Part shown: piece after piece, positions 26,774 to 33,672 of the stretch
Layout: every line of letters starts with the position of its first letter
How positions within the stretch are numbered: position 1 is the first letter of the stretch
Assembly (NCBI GenBank): GCA_947253885.1
Contig: CAMYAO010000020.1
Location: forward strand, 1-34,000
Origin: an uncultured Clostridium sp.
GTDB lineage: Bacteria; Bacillota; Clostridia; Lachnospirales; Lachnospiraceae
DNA length: 34,000 nt
Reading direction: 5' to 3'
The notes under the pieces: generated by a model
What the model was told of the DNA's origin: nothing
Databases searched by the model: none
What the model saw: only the letters and a program-made list of their open reading frames with translations
Program-made: the position numbers and the translations under genes

Positions 26774-27748
26774 CTATTTCTTTCTTGGTGTTTTTTTATG
26801 TTCAAAATCATCGTATGCCTTTACAATCTTTTGTACAATCGGATGTCTGACCACATCCATACTCGTTAAATTACATACTCCGATATCATCTACCTTTTTT
26901 AAGACCTCTAAAGCAACGTCCAATCCCGATCTGGTTCCCGAAGGCAGATCCTTCTGTGACGGATCACCGGTCACTACAACTTTCGATCCAAATCCGATAC
27001 GGGTCAGAAACATTTTCATCTGAGCACTGGTTGTATTCTGCGCTTCATCTAAAATGATAAATGCATTATCCAGAGTCCGCCCTCTCATATAGGCCAAAGG
27101 AGCCACTTCAATCAGACCTCTCTCCTGATTTCTCAAAAAACTTTCTGCCCCCATTATCTGATACAATGCATCGTATAACGGTCTTAAATAGGGATCAATC
27201 TTTTGCTGCAGATCTCCCGGTAAAAATCCCAGATTTTCTCCTGCTTCTATTGCTGGTCTTGTCAGAATAATCCTTCCGACTTCCTCTTTTTGAAAAGCGG
27301 TAATTGCCATCGCCATTGCCAAATAGGTTTTTCCTGTTCCGGCAGGACCGTTTCCAAACACAATCATCTTATCTCTGATTAGATCCACATATTGCTTTTG
27401 TCCAAGTGTTTTCGGCTGTACCGGCTTTCCCATTGTCGTGTGACAAATAATCGTATCGGACATCTTAGCAATCTCATCCATATTGTGTTCATTTGCCATA
27501 TCCAACAAATAAGACACATTCTGTTCGCCTATTGTTTGTCCTTTGTTGGAAATCGCCAATAGTTCCTTTAACACCATAGCTCCCTGCTTCACTCCGGAAA
27601 CTGTGCCGTTTATTTTGACTCCATCCTCGCGAACTGATATTTTAACAGGAAGTACAGATTCTATTAATTTTAAATTTGTATCAAATTGACCAAATACATT
27701 CGCCATATGAAACGCCGGTATATTCAGTACCTGCTGTGAACTTGCCAT
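26774..27748 (-). CDS. phoH: PhoH-like ATPase
   Basis: 324 aa. An N-terminal region of about 100 residues is followed by the PhoH ATPase core: FGNGPAGTGKTYLAMAMAI (Walker A at 134-141), AGENLGFLPGDLQQKIDPYLRPLYDAL, Walker B AFIILDEAQNTTSAQMKMFLTR, and VVTGDPSQKDLP. The role in cells is thought to be RNA-related because it pairs with ybeY, but it is not settled. AAGGAG lies 4 nt before the ATG and overlaps the rlmH stop codon. Confidence 0.95.
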   Translation of the reverse strand: MASSQQVLNIPAFHMANVFGQFDTNLKLIESVLPVKISVREDGVKINGTVSGVKQGAMVLKELLAISNKGQTIGEQNVSYLLDMANEHNMDEIAKMSDTIICHTTMGKPVQPKTLGQKQYVDLIRDKMIVFGNGPAGTGKTYLAMAMAITAFQKEEVGRIILTRPAIEAGENLGFLPGDLQQKIDPYLRPLYDALYQIMGAESFLRNQERGLIEVAPLAYMRGRTLDNAFIILDEAQNTTSAQMKMFLTRIGFGSKVVVTGDPSQKDLPSGTRSGLDVALEVLKKVDDIGVCNLTSMDVVRHPIVQKIVKAYDDFEHKKTPRKK

Positions 27749-27756
27749 ATCTCTCC

Positions 27757-28236
27757 TTATTTATGATAGGGCTCATTATATTGTATTCGAAATGCCCTAT
27801 ATATCTGCTCCAGTGTAATTACTCTCATAAGTTGATGCGGAAATGTCATCTTGGAAAAACTGATCTGTATATCTGCCCTTTTATATACTTCATCAGATAA
27901 TCCCAGAGATCCTCCTATCACAAATCCGATATTTGATCGTCCATGCAAAGCCAGATTGGACATATATTTTGAAAACTCAACGGAAGTCATCTCTTCCCCC
28001 TGAATTGCAAGTGCCACCACAAATACATCCTCTTTTATTTTAGACAGAATACGATCTCCTTCTTTTTTCAGAATCATATCCTTTCCGCCGGGTGAATCCA
28101 TATCATTTGTTTTTTCATCTGCGACTTCGATCAGTTCCAAACGGCAATATTTACTTAAACGTTTCTGAAATTCCGCAACTGCATTTCTATAAAATGCTTC
28201 TTTTACTTTTCCTACTGTATATAGTGTAATATTCAT
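27757..28236 (-). CDS. rlmH: 23S rRNA pseudouridine1915 N3-methyltransferase
   Basis: 159 aa, the standard RlmH length. It has the SPOUT knot motif FVIGGSLGLSDEV (105-117), SFSKMTFPHQLMRVITLEQIYRAFRI, and the invariant C-terminal tail EPYHK. It methylates pseudouridine 1915 in helix 69 of 23S rRNA. It is the first gene of the long minus-strand block, divergent from xpt. There is no good ribosome binding site (only AAGAAACG precedes the ATG), and the best promoter match lies almost on the start codon. Confidence 0.96.
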   Translation of the reverse strand: MNITLYTVGKVKEAFYRNAVAEFQKRLSKYCRLELIEVADEKTNDMDSPGGKDMILKKEGDRILSKIKEDVFVVALAIQGEEMTSVEFSKYMSNLALHGRSNIGFVIGGSLGLSDEVYKRADIQISFSKMTFPHQLMRVITLEQIYRAFRIQYNEPYHK

Positions 28237-28244
28237 CGTTTCTT

Positions 28245-28273
28245 ATTATTTCACAACTAGAACTGGTTTTCAA
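28245..28273 (-). promoter_or_regulatory. Candidate promoter of rlmH, very close to the ATG
   Basis: On the minus strand TTGAAA (28273-28268) and AATAAT (28250-28245) are 17 bp apart. The -10 ends only 8 nt before the ATG, so a start 6-7 nt downstream would give an almost leaderless mRNA. It is proposed as the promoter of the long block; the position is unusual, hence moderate confidence. Confidence 0.45.
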
Positions 28274-28292
28274 TATTTTTTCACACTCTCTG

Positions 28293-28321
28293 TATAATCA
28301 CCTTTAAAATTATGCTATAAT
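28293..28321 (+). promoter_or_regulatory. Extended -10 promoter of xpt
   Basis: TATAAT (28316-28321) is preceded by TG at 28313-28314, an extended -10 element; no good -35 is seen 17 bp upstream (TATAAT at 28293-28298). Transcription from about 28328 leaves a leader of only about 26 nt before the GTG start, with no room for a purine riboswitch. Confidence 0.65.
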
Positions 28322-28353
28322 TTCACTAAGCTTATATAAAGGAGACGGATATC

Positions 28354-28935
28354 GTGAAATTATTAAAAGAAAAAATTCTTTCAGAAGGAAAGGCAATTAA
28401 TGAGGACATTTTAAAGGTTGACAGCTTTTTAAACCATAAGGTGGATCCCGTTCTAATGGCAGAAGTCGGAAAGGTGTTTGCAGATCATTTTCGAAACACC
28501 GGTATTACCAAGGTAATTACTATCGAAAGCTCCGGAATTGCTCCTGCACTTATGACTGCAATAGAATTGCAAGTTCCGATGGTTATCTTAAAAAAGCAGC
28601 CTTCTGCTATCCTTAACAAAGAATTATACCATACAGAAGTTACTTCTTTTACAAAGAAAAACAGTTATGAACTGACATTGTCCATGCATCAGATTAATGA
28701 AGAGGATCATGTACTGATTATCGATGACTTTCTTGCCAACGGAGAAGCCGGAACCGGTGCCGTACGTTTGATTCATATGGCAGGTGCTACAGTTGCAGGA
28801 CTGGGATCCATGATTGAAAAATCCTTTCAGCCCGGACGCCACAAATTAGAAGAACAAGGCATTCATGTATGTTCTCTGGCAAGAATCCAATCCATGTCGG
28901 CCGGACAGATTGAATTCTTACCGGACGAAGAATAA
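28354..28935 (+). CDS. xpt: Xanthine phosphoribosyltransferase
   Basis: 193 aa. It makes XMP from xanthine and PRPP (purine salvage). The start is GTG with AAAGGAG (28338-28344) 9 nt upstream. The N-terminus MKLLKEKILSEGKAI and ILKVDSFLNHKVDP, the loop ITIESSGIAPA (55-64), and the PRPP-binding motif VLIIDDFLANG (120-130) match Bacillus-type Xpt along the whole length. The product ends with EKSFQPGR...ARIQSMSAGQIEFLPDEE. It stands alone, with no pbuX-like permease next to it and a bidirectional terminator after it. Confidence 0.97.
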   Translation: MKLLKEKILSEGKAINEDILKVDSFLNHKVDPVLMAEVGKVFADHFRNTGITKVITIESSGIAPALMTAIELQVPMVILKKQPSAILNKELYHTEVTSFTKKNSYELTLSMHQINEEDHVLIIDDFLANGEAGTGAVRLIHMAGATVAGLGSMIEKSFQPGRHKLEEQGIHVCSLARIQSMSAGQIEFLPDEE

Positions 28936-28961
28936 TCAGTTATCTTTTATATCAAATATCA

Positions 28962-28997
28962 AAAAAATTGCTATACCGGACGGTATAGCAATTTTTT
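28962..28997. terminator. Bidirectional terminator between xpt and the flavin oxidoreductase
   Basis: A perfect 16-bp inverted repeat (28962-28977 and 28982-28997) with a GGAC loop has A-runs on the left arm and T-runs on the right, so it terminates both converging transcripts. The stop codon of the minus-strand gene (28996-28998) lies inside it. Confidence 0.93.
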
Positions 28998-30060
28998 ATC
29001 CAATTGTTCCGAGAAGATCTGCAATAACAGAAGGTACAGATGTGATTTCCTTGATTTCATCTGTTCGTTTTCCGCAAAAAACCAAACCATTCTCCACATC
29101 TCCCTTTACTGCATCTATTAATTTACTGCTGATACAATACTTTGCCACCTTGGGATTACATGCTTTCATACAACTGTAGCACCAAGTAATCGGAACTTGT
29201 CCGTTATTCATCATCTCCTGTACAAATTTATTATTGATAGCTCTTCCGGGCAATCCTACCGGGCTCTGAATAATTACGATATCTTCTTTCTTTGCATCCA
29301 CATATGCCTGTTTGAATGCTTCTGAGGCATCACATTCCTTGGTTGTCACAAATCTGCTTCCTACCTGAACACCGTCCGCACCTAAAGACAATGCCCACTC
29401 CACATCTGATTTATCAAATATTCCTCCGCCTACAAATACAGGTATCTGACAGGCATATTTCTCTTCGTATATGCGCTTCACTTCTATAATCTTTTTGATT
29501 TCCTCACCAAACAGATTCATATCAAAAGAATCTATTTCTTCTTTCGAAAAACCGAGATGTCCACCTGCCAAAGCGCTTTCAATTACTAAAAAATCCGCTG
29601 TTCTCTGATCTTTTCGGTCCCAGTACTTAAGTATTACCTGTGCTGATTTCGCACTGGATACAATCGGAGCAATTGCAGTATCTGTCCCCTTTGTATCTCT
29701 TGCAAGGCTCATAGGAAGTCCCGCACCGGAAATAATTGCATCTACTCCGGCAGCACATGCCGCTTTTATATAATCAGAATATAAACGGGTTACCGCCATC
29801 AGATTTACGGCAATCATTCCATTTCCTTTTGCAAGTTCTTTTGCCTTTTTAATATGTTTTGTTAAAAATTCCAGATTATACTTTTCAGGATCCTTTTTAA
29901 AATCCGGATGATCATAGCCGATCTGCGCCGTAGAAATAACTCCCATTCCACCCTCTGAAGCAACGGCACCGGCCAGACGGGAACGACTGATTCCGATTCC
30001 CATTCCGCCTTGAATAATCGGAATCGACATCAACATATCTTTAATTTTTATTTTTTTCAT
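28996..30060 (-). CDS. FMN-dependent NAD(P)H:flavin oxidoreductase, nitronate monooxygenase family
   Basis: 354 aa TIM-barrel flavoprotein. IIQGGMGIGIS (15-25), AVNLMAV, SGAGLPMSLA (111-120), ESALAGGHLGF with the conserved His168, and the FMN-phosphate motifs FVGGGIFDKSDVEWALSLGADGVQVGSRF (209-237) define the nitronate monooxygenase/2-nitropropane dioxygenase family, which also contains FabK enoyl-ACP reductases. The C-terminal extension carries a Cys cluster (294, 297, 301, 309; also 329) not needed for the barrel. The true substrate is unknown. AGAGG is 8 nt before the ATG. It is 18 bp downstream of ribU in one operon, so the transporter may supply its flavin. Confidence 0.88.
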   Translation of the reverse strand: MKKIKIKDMLMSIPIIQGGMGIGISRSRLAGAVASEGGMGVISTAQIGYDHPDFKKDPEKYNLEFLTKHIKKAKELAKGNGMIAVNLMAVTRLYSDYIKAACAAGVDAIISGAGLPMSLARDTKGTDTAIAPIVSSAKSAQVILKYWDRKDQRTADFLVIESALAGGHLGFSKEEIDSFDMNLFGEEIKKIIEVKRIYEEKYACQIPVFVGGGIFDKSDVEWALSLGADGVQVGSRFVTTKECDASEAFKQAYVDAKKEDIVIIQSPVGLPGRAINNKFVQEMMNNGQVPITWCYSCMKACNPKVAKYCISSKLIDAVKGDVENGLVFCGKRTDEIKEITSVPSVIADLLGTIG

Positions 30061-30078
30061 CTTAGCTACCTCTCTGCC

Positions 30079-30678
30079 CTACTTCCGACGAAATCTTAAA
30101 ATAGGTTCTATTCGCTTATAGATCAAAACTGTAATCACAACAGAAATCATTCCTTTTACAAAAGTAAACGGCATATTAAATACAATTAAACACTGCAGAA
30201 TATTTTTTACACCGGGTAAAATTGCCTGATACATAGCAACAATCGTATCCTTCGGAAGAAAATTATAATATACAGGATACACAATAAAATAATTTGCAAC
30301 AACACTGACAACTGCCATCAAAACTGCTCCGAGTAATGCTCCCAAATATGCGGATTTCTTTGTATTATGACGTTTGTATAAAATACCTGCCGGCAATACA
30401 AATAATGCATTTAACATAAAATTTGACAATTCTCCAACAAATCCCGATGTGGAGACTGTCATATGAAGCAGATTTTTAATCAGCGCTATTATCACACCTA
30501 CAATCGGCCCTCCTGCCAGACTTCCCATTAATGCCGGAAGATCTGAAATATCCATCTTAATAAAGGACGGTACTAACGGTATACTGAATTCTAAAAACAT
30601 TAAGATGTATGCAATTGCCGACAAAATACCTATTAATGCAATTTTATAAATATCTATTCCTTTTCTTTTCTGATTCAT
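30079..30678 (-). CDS. ribU: ECF transporter S component, RibU family (riboflavin uptake)
   Basis: 199 aa with 5-6 membrane helices. The stretch VPSFIKMDISDLPALMGSLAGGPIVG (36-61) followed by IIALIKNLLH is the signature of the RibU substrate-binding subunit. It would work with the shared energising module (EcfA-EcfA'-EcfT) encoded elsewhere. GAGG is 6 nt before the ATG. It has a strong own promoter with a leader of only about 33 nt and no FMN riboswitch, so FMN control through RNA is absent here. The flavoenzyme gene follows. Confidence 0.93.
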   Translation of the reverse strand: MNQKRKGIDIYKIALIGILSAIAYILMFLEFSIPLVPSFIKMDISDLPALMGSLAGGPIVGVIIALIKNLLHMTVSTSGFVGELSNFMLNALFVLPAGILYKRHNTKKSAYLGALLGAVLMAVVSVVANYFIVYPVYYNFLPKDTIVAMYQAILPGVKNILQCLIVFNMPFTFVKGMISVVITVLIYKRIEPILRFRRK

Positions 30679-30717
30679 TTCTTTCCTCTTTTCGTTTTCC
30701 AGACAAAACTAGAGAAA

Positions 30718-30746
30718 ATTATATCATATTCATCTGTCGTTTTCAA
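30718..30746 (-). promoter_or_regulatory. Strong promoter of the ribU-flavoenzyme operon
   Basis: On the minus strand TTGAAA (30746-30741) and TATAAT (30723-30718) are exactly 17 bp apart, with TG one base before the -10 (extended -10). Transcription should start near 30711. Confidence 0.8.
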
Positions 30747-30810
30747 TGCAACTGTCTATTATCTACACACCATCTATCTTTCTGGAAACAAATAATTTCT
30801 GCTTTCGGAC

Positions 30811-30860
30811 AAACAAAAAAGGTTCTGCACCTTACTGTAAAGTAACGTACAAAACCCTTT
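30811..30860 (-). terminator. Terminator of the metal-ATPase operon
   Basis: A long imperfect hairpin has arms 30860-30841 and 30836-30817 with a 4-nt loop, three G-U pairs and one mismatch. On the minus strand it is followed by TTTTTTGTTTG. It begins 4 bp after the ATPase stop codon. Confidence 0.85.
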
Positions 30861-30863
30861 CTT

Positions 30864-32960
30864 TTATACTGTATGCTGTTCCTCTTCCGGAATAATGTTT
30901 TTCATACTCTGCAGGCTGACTCCTATGGTAGATGCATTATGCAACAGTGCGGAAGTGGAAGGGGTAATAATACCTACCACTCCAAGAATGATCAATCCTA
31001 AATTAAAACTCATTACAAAACGATAATTTTGTTTAATTCTCTTTAAAAGTCCGTTACTGATCAACTTCAGTGTCACCAATTCCGATAAGCTTTCTCCTGA
31101 AATAGTAATGTCCGCAATTTCTCTTGCAATTTCAGCACCGTCACTGATTGCGATTCCGACATCAGCAGCAGACAATGCTGGAGAATCATTGATACCGTCT
31201 CCGATCATAATAACTTTATGTCCTTTTGCTTTCTCTTCTTCTACAAACCTGGCTTTATCTTCCGGTAACACTTCTGAATAGTAAGTATCCACTCCCACTC
31301 TTGCCGCTACCGCTTTCGCTGTCCGTTCACTGTCTCCTGTCATCATTACAACATTGGAAATGCCGATCCCGCGGAGTGCTTTTATCACATCTTTCACTTC
31401 ATCTCTTATCGGATCTTCTATACAGATAACCGCTGCTAATTCTCCGTCAATTGCCAGATATAGATGAGAGAACTCATCCGGTAATTCATCGAACAGAGTC
31501 TGTTTATCTGAAGGAATCGGAACTTTTTCATCTTCAAAAATAAAATGATAACTTCCGATAACCGCCTTTTTCTCATTGATGGAACTGGCAATTCCGTGTG
31601 CAACGATATATTCTACTTTAGAATGCATTTCCTGATGTTCGATCCCTCGTTTAATCGCTTCGTTCACCACCGCATTTGCAACTGAATGCGGAAAATGTTC
31701 TTCCAGACATGCCGCCACACGAAGCAGCTCATCTTCTGAACTTCCATTAAACGAAACAATTTTTGCCACTGTCGGATGCGCCTTCGTCAATGTTCCGGTC
31801 TTATCAAATACAATCGTATCCGCTTCCGCGATTGCTTCTAAATACTTTCCGCCCTTTACTGTCATATTGGACTCGGTAGCCTCTCTCATTGCAGATAAAA
31901 CTGCTATCGGCATTGCCAATTTTAAAGCACAGGAAAAATCAACCATCAAAACAGAAAGCATCTTGGTTACATTTCTTGTAAGCAGATAAGTCAAAACGGT
32001 TCCGGCAAATGTCCACGGTACCAGTCGATCTGCCAAATGTGCCGCTTTGCTTTCTAAATCGGATTTTAATTTCTCCGAATCTTCAATCATTTGAACGATC
32101 TTTTCATATCTGGTCGCACCTTTTTTGTTCTTGACGCAAATATGAAGCTCTCCTTCTTCCAAGACGGTTCCGGCATACACACTCTTGTCTGCACATTTGC
32201 GAACTGCTAACGGCTCTCCTGTCAGAGAAGCCTGGTTTACCATTCCCTCTCCAAATGTCACCGTTCCGTCTAAAGGAATTACATTTCCCATATGAACAAC
32301 AATAATATCCCCTTCCTGTACTTCTGAAAGAGGTACCAGCACGTCTGTCTCTTCTCCTTTTAACCAGACTTTTTTGACATTTAAAGCCATAGATCTGGCG
32401 ATGTCATCTACTGACTTTTTATGTGTCCATTCTTCCAGTATTTCTCCTATTCCAAGAAGAAGCATCGTTGATCCTGCTGTTGCAAAATCTTTTCGAATCA
32501 TAGAAACTGCAATTGCTGTTGCATCCAATACGGATACATCCAGTTTTTTATCTCTTAATGATTTAATTCCTTCTATAATATATGGAATGGAACGTATCGT
32601 CGTATAGATATTTCGAATAGAAGTTGGGAAGAATATTCTTCTGAAAATATAAAAACCTACTTTTGTGACCAACTTATCATAATATTCATAATTCAGCTCT
32701 CGTCCGGTTTCGTCCGGTACAAGCTCCAACTTTTCCGCTTTCTTATACTGAAAACACTGCAATTCAGAAATAATCTCGTTCCGACTTCCGTAAAAAGAAA
32801 TTACAGCATCTCCGGAACGCTCATATACCTTTGCCTCTTTTACAATCGGTAAAGAATTTAAATAATATTCCAGTAAATCCGCCTCATAAAAAGTCATCCG
32901 ATTTACATCCATTCGAACACGCATACGATTACGCAACTCATGTAAAATCTGAAATCTCAT
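30864..32960 (-). CDS. Heavy-metal P-type ATPase (P1B-like) without CPC motif
   Basis: 698 aa. The N-terminal about 70 residues resemble an HMA-like ferredoxin fold without CxxC (HELRNRMRVRM, then RSGDAVISFYG). About 8 membrane segments are expected. Catalytic motifs are complete: LTGEP (246-250), phosphorylation site DKTGT (386-390), HFPHS (422-426, in the place of the usual HP motif), MTGD (540-543) and GDGINDSPAL (587-596). The membrane metal motif reads SCALKLAMP (343-351) instead of CPC/SPC, so metal specificity cannot be named. AAAGGA is 6 nt upstream of the ATG. It follows the DUF6110-like gene in the same operon, with a hairpin between them that may lower ATPase expression. Confidence 0.93.
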   Translation of the reverse strand: MRFQILHELRNRMRVRMDVNRMTFYEADLLEYYLNSLPIVKEAKVYERSGDAVISFYGSRNEIISELQCFQYKKAEKLELVPDETGRELNYEYYDKLVTKVGFYIFRRIFFPTSIRNIYTTIRSIPYIIEGIKSLRDKKLDVSVLDATAIAVSMIRKDFATAGSTMLLLGIGEILEEWTHKKSVDDIARSMALNVKKVWLKGEETDVLVPLSEVQEGDIIVVHMGNVIPLDGTVTFGEGMVNQASLTGEPLAVRKCADKSVYAGTVLEEGELHICVKNKKGATRYEKIVQMIEDSEKLKSDLESKAAHLADRLVPWTFAGTVLTYLLTRNVTKMLSVLMVDFSCALKLAMPIAVLSAMREATESNMTVKGGKYLEAIAEADTIVFDKTGTLTKAHPTVAKIVSFNGSSEDELLRVAACLEEHFPHSVANAVVNEAIKRGIEHQEMHSKVEYIVAHGIASSINEKKAVIGSYHFIFEDEKVPIPSDKQTLFDELPDEFSHLYLAIDGELAAVICIEDPIRDEVKDVIKALRGIGISNVVMMTGDSERTAKAVAARVGVDTYYSEVLPEDKARFVEEEKAKGHKVIMIGDGINDSPALSAADVGIAISDGAEIAREIADITISGESLSELVTLKLISNGLLKRIKQNYRFVMSFNLGLIILGVVGIITPSTSALLHNASTIGVSLQSMKNIIPEEEQHTV

Positions 32961-32979
32961 CCAGAATCCTTTCTATTTG

Positions 32980-33004
32980 AAAATACCCGCAATAAATGCG
33001 GGTA
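32980..33004 (-). terminator. Intercistronic hairpin before the ATPase gene
   Basis: On the minus strand TACCCGCA (33004-32997) pairs with TGCGGGTA (32991-32984) around 5 nt, followed by TTTTC. The stem is GC-rich but the T-run is short, so it probably terminates only part of the transcripts and sets a ratio between the two genes. Confidence 0.7.
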
Positions 33005-33018
33005 AAAATTACTATTGA

Positions 33019-33300
33019 TTATTCTTCTGTTGCTTCTGCAACTTCTTCTACTGATTCAAATGTCTGCTCTTTTTCTGCACGAATTGCATTGATTTCCTTT
33101 GCTTCCGCTAAAATATCGCCACAGTTTTCCTGAATTTTGCTTGTGCCGTTAACAATACAATCTTTTGCTCTCAATACAGCAGCAGTTACCTGCGCATATC
33201 CTTTTTTTGCATCAGCGCTTGTCAGAACCTTAATACCTGCTGTTCCAAATAATATTCCGCTTGCTACTAAACCGATTGATTTCCATTTTAAATTAAACAT
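33019..33300 (-). CDS. DUF6110-like membrane-anchored small protein, ATPase partner candidate
   Basis: 93 aa from ATG 33300-33298, with AGGAGG 7 nt upstream; an extended frame to 33336 lacks a site. One membrane segment lies at about 7-26 (WKSIGLVASGILFGTAGIKV). A long amphipathic helix region follows at about 28-78 (TAAVLRAKDCIV, CGDILAEAKEINAIRAEKE), and the tail is acidic (EEVAEATEE). I recognise it as DUF6110-like from memory of proteins beside such ATPases. Architecture and the LAEAKE-type stretch recall the mycobacterial DUF1490/PacL proteins that scaffold P-type ATPases CtpC/CtpG/CtpV; this is inference. It lies between the mini-gene and the ATPase in one operon. Confidence 0.85.
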   Translation of the reverse strand: MFNLKWKSIGLVASGILFGTAGIKVLTSADAKKGYAQVTAAVLRAKDCIVNGTSKIQENCGDILAEAKEINAIRAEKEQTFESVEEVAEATEE

Positions 33301-33344
33301 AATGATTCCTCCTAAAATATACAAAATTAACAACACAATACTAA

Positions 33345-33425
33345 CTACTTATGCTTATATCCTGTGTAAAAGACCATAACTAAACAGAATAATAAACTAA
33401 ATGCCCAGAAGCGATGTTTTTTCAT
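33345..33425 (-). CDS. 26-residue single-span membrane mini-protein
   Basis: ATG 33425-33423 to TAG 33347-33345. The peptide starts MKKHRFWAFSLLF and ends MVFYTGYKHK: three basic residues, about 16 hydrophobic residues with aromatic ends, then a basic end. That is a textbook tiny transmembrane protein. AGG triplets lie 7 and 12 nt before the ATG (weak site). A strong promoter lies 35 bp upstream, and the DUF6110-like gene starts 44 bp downstream. It is too short for standard gene finders. The function is unknown; a small subunit or regulator of the ATPase is a guess from context. Confidence 0.68.
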   Translation of the reverse strand: MKKHRFWAFSLLFCLVMVFYTGYKHK

Positions 33426-33459
33426 TTACCTAACCTGCCCTTCTTTTACTTTTTTTATT

Positions 33460-33489
33460 AGTATACCTGTAATTGTTTTCTTTAGTCAA
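33460..33489 (-). promoter_or_regulatory. Promoter of the metal-ATPase operon
   Basis: On the minus strand TTGACT (33489-33484) and TATACT (33465-33460) have an 18-bp spacer. Both boxes match consensus in 5 of 6 positions. It drives the mini-gene, the DUF6110-like gene and the ATPase gene. Confidence 0.75.
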
Positions 33490-33582
33490 CAAAAACATTA
33501 AATAGTATAAACAATTCTTTATCAGAATCTACAAATTGAAGTAAGGAAACCCTTAGAGTACTTATTTTTCTCTATTTCATAT

Positions 33583-33617
33583 CAAAAAGAATGAGATTTC
33601 ATGAGGCATGAAATCTC
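33583..33617 (-). terminator. Terminator upstream of the metal-ATPase operon
   Basis: A perfect 11-bp stem (33593-33603 and 33607-33617) with a 3-nt loop is followed on the minus strand by ATTCTTTTTGAT. It would end either the transcript of the truncated right-end gene or a short RNA from the palindromic promoter. Confidence 0.75.
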
Positions 33618-33672
33618 TTGTTTAGGATTTGTATGTTTTAGTATGTGGTAGTTAGTATTTTCTAACAATCAC

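Noticed and set aside
30679..30863. FMN riboswitch upstream of ribU
   Set aside because: The region holds a promoter with a 33-nt leader and the ATPase terminator; no RFN-type conserved segments were found.
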